Part shown: one piece after another, positions 1 to 6,955 of the stretch
Layout of the letters: the number at the start of each line of letters is the position of its first letter
Position numbering within the stretch: the stretch's first letter is position 1
Program-made: the position numbers and the translations under genes
Source of the DNA: Rhizobium sp. Q54
GTDB lineage: Bacteria; Pseudomonadota; Alphaproteobacteria; Rhizobiales; Aestuariivirgaceae
NCBI GenBank assembly: GCA_945889445.1
Contig: CAMDBX010000008.1
Span: 1 to 64,000, forward strand
DNA length: 64,000 bases
Reading direction: 5' to 3'
The notes under the pieces: generated by a model
Seen by the model: the letters and a program-made list of their open reading frames with translations, nothing else
Databases searched by the model: none
Told to the model about the DNA's origin: nothing

Positions 1-1
1 A

Positions 2-115
2 CTGGGCTACCGGCCCCCAGCCCCAGAGGTCTTCATTCCGCAGTCCGCGCGGGCGGCTGCGCTACCCCAACCGGCTTCGCCGCCCGCGCTGGCGCCGAGG
101 CCAGTCATGCACTAA
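2..115 (+). pseudogene. 3' end of an integrase-core (IS3/IS481-type) transposase
   Basis: An open frame enters from the left edge and ends at the TAA at 113-115. Its first visible residues, LGYRPPAPE, match the signature near the C-terminus of rve-type transposases, which usually reads 'HSSLGYRPPAPE'. It is followed by a low-complexity Ala/Pro tail typical of the family. The rest of the gene lies outside the window, so whether it is intact cannot be judged. The bases after the stop resemble the non-coding end of such elements. The surroundings are decayed fragments, which suggests an insertion hotspot. Confidence 0.65.
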
Positions 116-165
116 CATTCAAATCGGACCACTCGTTGGGGGCCGATCAGAAAACAGGTCAGGGT

Positions 166-209
166 AAGGTCAACTCATCTCCAGATTTCGGCTTTGTCTA
201 GTTGACCTT
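166..209. repeat. 10-bp perfect inverted repeat downstream of the transposase end
   Basis: The arms AAGGTCAACT (166-175) and AGTTGACCTT (200-209) are perfect reverse complements separated by 24 nt. The repeat begins 50 bases after the transposase stop. It could be part of the element's end, a terminator-like hairpin or an operator. There is no adjacent T-run, so a terminator is not favoured. From 210 to about 500 nothing else could be supported. Confidence 0.45.
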
Positions 210-485
210 GAAGATGCATTTCGTCCGGTTTCCAGGGTGAGACGGAACTGGGTGAGTTAGTTGCGGAGTGCGCCCGTAATTCGGGAGAAAGAATAAGGGC
301 GCATGTCAGTCAAGAGCCGAAGACTGGGTTCCTCCCGGGAGAGCGCTCAATCAGGTCCGCTATTGCATCTTCAACATACCGCGCGAGGAGGCGCAGTGGC
401 TACTTGGTAGACCACCGCCCCAGATTTGCCGAGGTTCTTAGAGCTGAACCGAGTGCTGAATATTCTTGCCTCTTGGGCGTCAGAT

Positions 486-529
486 ATAGGGATCGAGCGC
501 TGTCCATGGTCTTGCGATAGGGATCGAGC
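486..529. repeat. 13-bp direct repeat overlapping the tRNA remnant
   Basis: The sequence ATAGGGATCGAGC occurs at 486-498 and again at 517-529. The second copy lies in the T-arm of the degenerate tRNA-Gly, and the first lies just beyond its 3' side. Duplication of a tRNA 3' segment is what tRNA-targeting integration or partial excision can leave. The repeat is short, so this origin is an inference. Confidence 0.4.
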
Positions 530-580
530 CCACGACATGCAGCATGGGAAACAACAGTTCTACCACTGAGCTACGTCCGC
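509..580 (-). pseudogene. degenerate tRNA-Gly (CCC) remnant
   Basis: On the minus strand the segment starts with a good acceptor 5' half and D-arm (GCGGACGTAGCTCAGTGGTA). It then shows an anticodon-loop-like TTCCCAT with CCC in the anticodon position, a variable loop, and a T-arm GTGGG-CTCGATC-CCTAT that pairs with wobbles. The 3' acceptor half (CGCAAGA) pairs with the 5' half at only three of seven positions, and the anticodon stem has a mismatch. No encoded CCA is in place. It is best read as a decayed tRNA-Gly whose 3' part was replaced. It is not expected to be functional. Confidence 0.55.
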
Positions 581-655
581 GATGGTGCGGGGAGAAGTGG
601 AGCTGAGGCAAGGCGGCAAATGGTGCGCCCAGGGCAATGCCTTGGCGCAGTCGGG

Positions 656-1813
656 TCATTCGATCGCTGCAGCAGAAAAGACATTTTCTCCGAAGGGCCC
701 AATCTGTTTCTGGATCGGTGCCTTCGGACAGCGGGAATATGCCGTCTCATCCAGCGTGAAGAGAATGAGCGTGAGCCGCGGGTCATTGCCCACCTCGTCG
801 AGCAGGGGCTTCATAGCGTGCACGTAGTCGGTCTTGGTGGGTATGTCGGCCCCGGTATCAGGCCCGAACGCCGAGGACAACTCGGTATTGTGGTTGCGGA
901 AGGAGCCTGGATGGAGCTGCATAACGAGGCCGTCGTCGAGGCTCATGCGCGCCATTTCGGTCAGGACCTGTGCCCGGAACAATTCCGCGTCCTCGGCGCT
1001 GACACTGGGCCTCAGGACGCGACTGAACAGCTGTTCGGCGGACGCGCGGTCGAGATTGGCCGTCCGGGCGGTGGGATGTCCATGATCGCTCGCAGTAGCA
1101 CCCCGCTCCTTGAAGTATTGACGGCGCAACCGATGAGCACCGAGGTAGCCGGCCCATGTCATGGGTGCCCCAGCCATCGCGATGAAGGACTCCACGTCCG
1201 CAGCGAAACCCCTGCGGCTTGGGTCAACCACAGCATCGGGGCGATAGGTGGGAACCACGCGGCCGCTCCAACCTGACTGCCTTGTCGCATCGTGGTGCCT
1301 GAGGTCGTCCAGGGCAGAGTCGGTCGTTGCGATCACTTCGATCCTGAAGCGCTCGAAGAGTGCCCGTGGCCGGTAAGCCGGGCGCGCGAGGAAATCACTG
1401 ACCTGGTCATAAATGCGGTCTGAGCTTTCCGGTGCGAGTCGCTCACGAATGCCAAAGGTATCGTGCAGGGATTGCTCGATCCACATGCGGGTTGGGGTTC
1501 CCCTGAACAGATGAAAGTGCTCCGCAAAGACCCGCCATATCTTGCGCGGGTCGACTTCCTCGGGTTTGCCATCACGCCGCCTGATGCCCAACCTCTCCAG
1601 CGGAACGCCCTGAGAGTAGAGCATGCGGAACACATAGTGGTCGGGTGTGACGAACAGCGCGGCCGGGTCACTGAAATTCTCGTCGGTCGCAAACCACTTC
1701 GGATCGGTATGGCCGTGCGGCGATATGATGGGCAGATCTGACACTGATGCGTATAGCCGGCGCGCAATTGTACGAACCTTGGGATCCGGCGGGAACAGTC
1801 GATCCGGATGCAT
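656..1813 (-). pseudogene. uxaC: glucuronate isomerase, C-terminally truncated
   Basis: The product resembles UxaC, a metal-dependent amidohydrolase-fold isomerase that converts glucuronate/galacturonate to fructuronate/tagaturonate. The start MHPDRLFPPDP, the metal-site motif SPHGHTDP (His33/His35), MWIEQSLHDTFG and LTLILFTLDET are recognisable. The usual protein is about 470 residues, and homology here stops after DETAYSR (codon at 731-733). About two dozen unrelated residues follow to a stop at 656. The C-terminal segment with the conserved WWFHDSPEGM-type motif is absent, so activity is doubtful. ATG at 1813 is preferred over an upstream TTG at 1828. No other uronate genes are nearby. Confidence 0.75.
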
Positions 1814-1929
1814 TGCCAATTTCCCCAAGCCCTGAATCTCCCAAGTTCGTCGGTCGGTATCGGTGCTGGCGGCGTTTATAGGTCATGAAGTGGTCACTGG
1901 CCAATATGGAGCAGGAGGAGGACTGTCTT

Positions 1930-2165
1930 CGATCGTCGTCAACCGCGAGGAGTTCTCCCGTCAGGTTTGGGAAACCCTCATTGTCCGGCTCGCGGCGCAA
2001 TATGGGATGTCGGGAAACGGGCTGGCAAAGATTTGCGACCGCCTGAACACTCCATACCCACCCTGCGGTTACTGGGCCAAGAAGGCCACAGGACAGAATG
2101 CTGTGATAAACAGGTTGCCGCCGGCCACCAAGGGAAGTCCTGCCGACGTCAGCATTACCGCTTGA
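1930..2165 (+). pseudogene. fragment of a helix-turn-helix 'GYWAK' protein
   Basis: From the residues VNREEFSRQVWE onward the frame matches the N-terminal part of a family of bacterial hypothetical proteins. That family has an N-terminal helix-turn-helix-like segment followed by the hallmark PPCGYWAKKATGQ (usually PPRGYWAKLAAGK). Family members are several hundred residues long, whereas this frame ends at 2165 soon after the hallmark. The preceding residues (1863-1929) do not look like a normal start. It is taken as a truncated remnant. No further coding sequence could be supported between 2166 and 2935. Confidence 0.55.
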
Positions 2166-2935
2166 ACTCCCAAGACAGGGTCGCCACCGGCGCAAGACAT
2201 CACGGAGCGCCTGACCGGAATGCACAGGAAGTGCGGTGGAAACGCCGGTGCGGCTTCTCGCAGACACCATCCGGTGATCGCTGGCTGGAACTCTCAGCAT
2301 GACGAGCTCGCCAAGGTTTGCAGAGCAAGCCAAAATCCATATTCCATCAAACCCGAGCCATTCATGGAGATCGACCGGCGCAGGCATGGATTCCTGAGCG
2401 CTCTCCTCTTCAGGAAGTTTGGATGAGGCGGCGTCGGGAGGCTGCATCGTCGGCCTTCGACGGTATCAACGTCCTCGTCATATCGGACATTGAGGTTTGG
2501 CAGAGTTCAGATCGCCTGTGTTGGCGGCACTGAACAGCTTGCGGATGACCACCTCGGCCCTGGTGCAGGTCTTTAGTCGACCGTGATCTGACAAGCAGAA
2601 GCGCAGTCAGGAATGAAATTTGGATGATGCTGCGGAATGTCGAGGAATTTCGCTTGGGGTGGTTCGCAGCAAGAACCACTCCCTCTTTGGCCCGTCATAT
2701 GGCGGCGAGGAGGCCGAAGAGCCGGTCCGTCTGCGCGAACCGCCGATTCCCTGTCATTCCCTCTAAGGCGACTTAGGGAGTTTCGTCTGGAGACAGCAGA
2801 CACAATCGCTAGTTCACGATGTTAGGGAGGCGCGTGCAAGTCAGCACACGCCCTATGAGCTCACGTTCCCTGTTCCGTTCCCCGTTCGCACGGAAAACAG
2901 AGACCTACTCGACGTACACTGCCTGCACAGCCAGT
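2166..2935. other. gene-free stretch between remnants and the DUF1134-like gene
   Basis: Short open frames on both strands lack recognisable families, convincing ribosome sites or consistent codon use. Near 2764-2785 a small hairpin (CTAAG-gcga-CTTAG, extended by two pairs) is visible. Nothing else could be assigned. Confidence 0.4.
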
Positions 2936-3445
2936 TTACGTAAGCCTGATCCTCAGGCCGCTCAGGTCGATCGAGGCCATGAAGCCCACCTGCTTGCCGG
3001 ACACTTCGAGTTCCACGCCACGCGAATTGCGCAGACGTGCAACCGAGCCGCCGCCCGCCGCCGCGAGGCCCGCGCCCACCGCTGAGTAGGTTCCTGCGAT
3101 GTCACTGGCACGGCGCAGATGCCGCACGCGGCCGACGAAGTCTGCCGAAGCAATGCCGATGGTGGCGCCAAGGCTGATGCCGCCGATGCTGAGGGGATAC
3201 TTCCTGCCGTTGAAGGTCAGTGTGCCTGTGCCGCCCCCCACGCCGACGATAAACCCGGCTCGGGTGATCCTGAAGGCGATCCGACCGGAGTTGCCGGCCG
3301 CTGCCGAAGCGTCCGCGGCGCCAATGGCCAGAGGCGCGAGCAGCAGCGAGCCGAGCGCGCCCAGTACCTGCCGACGCGAACTGCTGGTTGGCGCCTTAGC
3401 GCCCATGTCTTCGGATTGCGTATCTTGTGGAAGATTGGTCGTCAT
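2936..3445 (-). CDS. Tat-exported DUF1134/EipA-like periplasmic protein
   Basis: This 169-residue protein starts at ATG 3445. After a polar N-terminus it has a twin-arginine-like leader (SSSRRQVLGALGSLLLAPLA) ending near Ala-Ala residues, so it is probably periplasmic. The mature part is one small glycine-rich beta domain with the runs GFIVGVGGGTGTLTF, GGISLGATIG and AVGAGLAAAGGG. This pattern resembles DUF1134 proteins such as EipA, an envelope-integrity protein of Brucella. No catalytic motif is evident. It lies 83 bases downstream of the DsbB-like gene in the same direction and may be co-transcribed. The family assignment is by pattern only. Confidence 0.6.
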   Translation of the reverse strand: MTTNLPQDTQSEDMGAKAPTSSSRRQVLGALGSLLLAPLAIGAADASAAAGNSGRIAFRITRAGFIVGVGGGTGTLTFNGRKYPLSIGGISLGATIGIASADFVGRVRHLRRASDIAGTYSAVGAGLAAAGGGSVARLRNSRGVELEVSGKQVGFMASIDLSGLRIRLT

Positions 3446-3528
3446 CGTTCGTCCCTCCGCCTTTGCTAAGAACAACCGGATGTTGCCCCAAACCAGAGCT
3501 TTCGGCAATTGCCTTGCCCGAAGTCCTG

Positions 3529-4116
3529 TCAGTGCCCGAACAGCGCGTAACCCATCGGATTGTCGGGCAAAACCCAGGCGAAGCCTTCGAGGAAGACGAT
3601 CATCACCGCATTGATGGCGACCACTGCCAGAAAGACCAGCCCCACGGCCGAGGAGAACCGGTCCGCCGTGCTGTTCCGGGCGGGGGCCATGGGGATTGCC
3701 GCAGGAGCGATGATGCCGAGGAGCGCGGTGAACAGGATCACCACGCAGAAGGTGACGAAGGCCCAGCTGTAAAGGTGAAGGCCCAGCACCGCACCGCCAT
3801 ATCCCTGGTCGCCCGGAAGGATGTGCAGCATGATCTGGCGCGACGCGAAGACGGCGCCCGCGAAGGCGCCAAGCGCCCCCAGCCCCAGGTCCTGCACATA
3901 GCGGTCCCATGTCAGCACGCCGCGTTGCGCCTGGCGGATGATCCACACGGCACCCAGCGTGCTGAGGATCATCGCATAGCGCTGCAGCATGCACAGCGGG
4001 CAGGGAAGCTCGCCACCCACGAACTGCAGCAGCAGCGAAATGCCGATCACCAGCGTATAGGCGATGATCCACAGGTTGATGCACCAGAACACGAGCCGCG
4101 GCAGCATGGCTTTCAT
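3529..4116 (-). CDS. DsbB-like disulfide-bond formation membrane protein
   Basis: This 195-residue inner-membrane protein belongs to the DsbB family, which in E. coli oxidises DsbA using quinone. The first periplasmic loop has the CxxC motif in CPLCMLQR (Cys39, Cys42). Several hydrophobic segments follow. The second loop (SRQIMLHILPGDQGYGG) has none of the cysteines that form the Cys104-Cys130 pair of E. coli DsbB. The conserved GLHLYSWAF segment is present. ATG 4116 is chosen because it overlaps the stop of the upstream small gene by one base, which implies translational coupling. A longer upstream reading of this frame conflicts with that gene. Confidence 0.85.
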   Translation of the reverse strand: MKAMLPRLVFWCINLWIIAYTLVIGISLLLQFVGGELPCPLCMLQRYAMILSTLGAVWIIRQAQRGVLTWDRYVQDLGLGALGAFAGAVFASRQIMLHILPGDQGYGGAVLGLHLYSWAFVTFCVVILFTALLGIIAPAAIPMAPARNSTADRFSSAVGLVFLAVVAINAVMIVFLEGFAWVLPDNPMGYALFGH

Positions 4117-4274
4117 CAGAAGCTCAGCCCCAGTGACGATGTGACGTGAAAACGGAACAGCCCGATCATCAGGAGGAGTGTTCCAAACCAGCAGGTCAGC
4201 ACCAGCCAGCGTGGCGCGCCTCGCCACATGGCGAGCCCCATGAAGAGCAGAAGAAAGAGGATGATGATGTCCAT
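4116..4274 (-). CDS. DUF5993-type small membrane protein
   Basis: A 52-residue frame starts at ATG 4274 (MDIIILFLLLFMGLAMWRG) and ends in LGLSF. It has two hydrophobic stretches separated by a basic turn (MWRGAPRW). Size, hydrophobicity profile, the C-terminal 'LxLSF' and position directly before a DsbB-like gene match the DUF5993 family. Its stop overlaps the DsbB start as TGATG. DUF5993 proteins have no established function. Constant pairing suggests a partner subunit or assembly factor for this DsbB type. Confidence 0.7.
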   Translation of the reverse strand: MDIIILFLLLFMGLAMWRGAPRWLVLTCWFGTLLLMIGLFRFHVTSSLGLSF

Positions 4275-4303
4275 GCCGCCTCGCCCATGCCGTCAGAAAC
4301 GGT

Positions 4304-4341
4304 CTATCCCGATTCTGCCACGGCGGACAGCATCGGGATAG
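4304..4341. terminator. perfect 10-bp inverted repeat after the glutamate-synthase-like operon
   Basis: The arms CTATCCCGAT (4304-4313) and ATCGGGATAG (4332-4341) are perfect complements around an 18-nt loop. They sit between the stop of the 850-residue oxidoreductase gene (4377) and the start of the DUF5993 gene (4274). No T-run follows. It could be a factor-dependent terminator, an mRNA 3'-end stabiliser or an operator for the downstream genes. Confidence 0.45.
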
Positions 4342-4376
4342 CTGGAAATTCAGGTGGTAGCAGGCAGAAGCGGAGC

Positions 4377-6929
4377 TTACTCCGCTGCTTCGATCACCGT
4401 GCCGCGCTTCTGGCCGGCCAGCGGAATGCCGAAGGCCTTGGAGCTTGCCAGCGTAATCGAACGCAGGTCTTCGGGCTCGATGTTGCGCACGTCGGTCTTG
4501 CCGGTGCAGCGCGCCATGATCGAGGCTTCCGCCGACATGGCGTTGATGATCGAGGCCGCACCATCAGCGCGCTCGGCTTCGGTGCGGTCACCGAAGAAGG
4601 CGATGCCGCTTGGGCTCATCTCGCCGCCCAGCGCCATGGCAACCGTCAGGCCGATGGCGCCGGCCTTGGCGCCGAGGCCAATGAGCTTGGCCACGTCGGT
4701 GCCGGAACGCACGCCGCCGAAGTAGACGAAGTCGATGTCTTCCTCGCGGTTCATTCGGCGGACGATGCGCATCGCGTCGCGCAGCACGCCGAAGTCCGGG
4801 TAGGACTTGAGCTCCGGCCACTCGACCGCAATGCCGGACGAACCGTCGAGCAGCATCACGTCGAGGTCATGCTCGAGCGCGAAAGGAATGGCCTTCTCGA
4901 GGTCTTCCGAGCGGGCCACGAGGCCGGTGACCATGCCCGGCTGCTTGGCAATCTTGAAGGCATGGAAGCCCTTGGGCTGCACATACACCTGGCCCACCGC
5001 ACCCGGGTTGGGCGTGTCGCCCGGCTCCAGCAACTGCAGCCACGGCGCCTTGCTGTGTGGCAGCGGCTCGCGGGTGAGATAGGCAGAGCCGACGGTGGCC
5101 AGCGCCTGACCAAGGCCCGCGCGCGCTTCTGCCGGAAGCCCATCGATGCCGGCGGCAATCACCGGAATCTCCAGCTTCACCGAGCCTGCAATGTCAGTCG
5201 CAGTGTTGCAGGCATCGCGATAGGGGTCGATCACGAGGCGCGACAGGTTGGCGGGCAGCAGCACCAGGTCGTCGAAGGACGCATGGTGGTTCTCGGGGAA
5301 GGGGTTGGCCTTGGGCTTCAGCCGCTTCTCGAGGATTGCCGCCTGCGTGCGAATGTCCGTCACCGGCGTGCGGGCCATTACGAAGATGTCCTCGCGCGTC
5401 TTCACCGAGTAATCCGACGAACCGGTTTCGGCATCGCAGCGATAGCAGCGTGCTGCCTCTTCCTTGGCCGTCACGTCGTTGTAGGTGGTCTCGATCTCGG
5501 GGAAGGCGGAAGGATTGGCGCCCAGACCGTTGAACGCCTGGTCGCGGCGCGGGAAGACTTCCCAGTTGATGTCCTGTGCCGCCGGAACGCGGCGCGTCCT
5601 GTAGGGTGTGCGGTAGGGCAGCGGCTCGGCAATGCCGTCAAGGAACGACTTCACATAATGCGCAGCACGGTGGCCATGCATCATCGCCATCACGATGGTG
5701 GAGCCGCCGAAGGCGCCGTCGCCAGCGGCGAAGACCTTCGGGTCTTCGGTGCGCATCGAGGACCAGTCGGTCTTCACGCGGTCGCCGGCCATCAGGCCGT
5801 GTGTGTCGAGTTCGGCGGATTCGGCCTTCTGGCCCACGGCCATGATCACCATGCCGCAGTCGATGTCGCGCTCGGAGCCGGGAACCGTCTCCGGCTTGCG
5901 GCGGCCATCGGGGCCGGGCTGGCCCATGCGGGTCTCGACGCAGCGCAGCGCGATGGCGCCGTTCTTGTCGATCACTTCCACGGGCTGGGTGTTGTAGATG
6001 ATCTCGATGTTCTCGAGGATCGCCTGGTGAAGCTCTTCCTTGCGGGCCGGAATTTCCTTCGGTCCGCGGCGGTAGACGACCTTCACGTCCTTGACGCCGG
6101 GCATGCGCAGCGCTGCGCGGCAGGCGTCCATGGCGACGTCGCCGCCGCCCACCACGATCACCTTCTCGGGCAGCGTCGGGCGCTCGCCCGCATTGATGCG
6201 ACGCAGGAAACCCACGCCGTCGATCACGTTCTTGCTGGTCTCGCCGGGTATGCCCATGGGCTTGCCCCACCACGATCCGATGGTAACCAGCACCGCGGCA
6301 TGGCGCTGCTTCAACTCGTCCAGTGTCACGTCCTTGCCCAGCGTCACGCCGCAATGCAGGTGGATGCCCGGGCAATGCTTGAACAGGCGCTTCATGTCCT
6401 CGGCAATGATGTCGGGCGGCAGGCGGAAGCCCGGAATGCCCCACACCATCATGCCGCCGGGCTTGTCCATCATCTCGTAGACGTGCACCTCGAAGCCCGC
6501 TTCGGCCAGGTCCTGCGCGGCGGTGAGGCCGGCGGGGCCCGCACCGATGATGCCAACCGTCTCCTTGCGGGTGACCTTCACGGGCGCCAAGTGGTGGTCG
6601 TTGCCGAGCTTGTCCATCACGTAGCGCTTGAGGTTGCGGATGGCGAGCGGACCGTCGCTTTCGGTGCGGCGGCAGGCGGGTTCGCAGGGCGCGTCGCAGA
6701 CGCGTCCGCAGATCGAGGAGAAGGGGTTCGTCGCGGTGATGGCCTCGAAGGCCTCGGCGAACTTCTCTTCCCAGATATAGCCGATGTAGGAGGGGGCGTC
6801 GGTGCCGACGGGGCACGCCACCTGGCAGGGGGCGGGCACGAAGTGCGGGTCTTGCACATCATCGCGTGCCGGCGCCTTGGGCGGGCGCACACGGTTGATG
6901 TCGTACACGGTGATGACGTTCGTGCTCAT
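4377..6929 (-). CDS. FAD/NAD(P) oxidoreductase fused to a degenerate FMN-glutamate-synthase-like barrel
   Basis: The 850-residue product has two parts. Residues 1 to about 480 resemble the GltD/DPD-type beta subunit: N-terminal cysteines (CQVACPVG, CGRVCDAPCEPAC) that would bind Fe-S clusters, the FAD motif GAGPAGL, the second nucleotide motif GGGDVAMD, and the C-terminal FAD motif AAGDGAFGGS. Residues about 520-850 resemble the FMN-binding barrel of glutamate synthase (SGTDVAKLIGLGAKAGAIG). They lack the CxxCxxC cluster that the true subunit next door retains. It probably passes NAD(P)H electrons to the glutamate-synthase-like partner encoded 26 bases upstream. The fusion partner is likely structural. 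Confidence is high for the family and moderate for the role. Confidence 0.8.
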   Translation of the reverse strand: MSTNVITVYDINRVRPPKAPARDDVQDPHFVPAPCQVACPVGTDAPSYIGYIWEEKFAEAFEAITATNPFSSICGRVCDAPCEPACRRTESDGPLAIRNLKRYVMDKLGNDHHLAPVKVTRKETVGIIGAGPAGLTAAQDLAEAGFEVHVYEMMDKPGGMMVWGIPGFRLPPDIIAEDMKRLFKHCPGIHLHCGVTLGKDVTLDELKQRHAAVLVTIGSWWGKPMGIPGETSKNVIDGVGFLRRINAGERPTLPEKVIVVGGGDVAMDACRAALRMPGVKDVKVVYRRGPKEIPARKEELHQAILENIEIIYNTQPVEVIDKNGAIALRCVETRMGQPGPDGRRKPETVPGSERDIDCGMVIMAVGQKAESAELDTHGLMAGDRVKTDWSSMRTEDPKVFAAGDGAFGGSTIVMAMMHGHRAAHYVKSFLDGIAEPLPYRTPYRTRRVPAAQDINWEVFPRRDQAFNGLGANPSAFPEIETTYNDVTAKEEAARCYRCDAETGSSDYSVKTREDIFVMARTPVTDIRTQAAILEKRLKPKANPFPENHHASFDDLVLLPANLSRLVIDPYRDACNTATDIAGSVKLEIPVIAAGIDGLPAEARAGLGQALATVGSAYLTREPLPHSKAPWLQLLEPGDTPNPGAVGQVYVQPKGFHAFKIAKQPGMVTGLVARSEDLEKAIPFALEHDLDVMLLDGSSGIAVEWPELKSYPDFGVLRDAMRIVRRMNREEDIDFVYFGGVRSGTDVAKLIGLGAKAGAIGLTVAMALGGEMSPSGIAFFGDRTEAERADGAASIINAMSAEASIMARCTGKTDVRNIEPEDLRSITLASSKAFGIPLAGQKRGTVIEAAE

Positions 6930-6955
6930 CGTCTTGATCCTGTATGGATGCCGTC

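Noticed and set aside
509-580. Functional tRNA-Gly
   Set aside because: The 3' acceptor half does not pair with the 5' half and no CCA is in place.
1668-2447. 259-residue minus-strand frame
   Set aside because: No motif, poor codon use, and it overlaps both uxaC and the GYWAK fragment, so it looks like chance in decayed DNA.
2936-4084. 382-residue minus-strand frame
   Set aside because: The true protein starts at 3445. The upstream part is a shifted reading of the DsbB-like gene.
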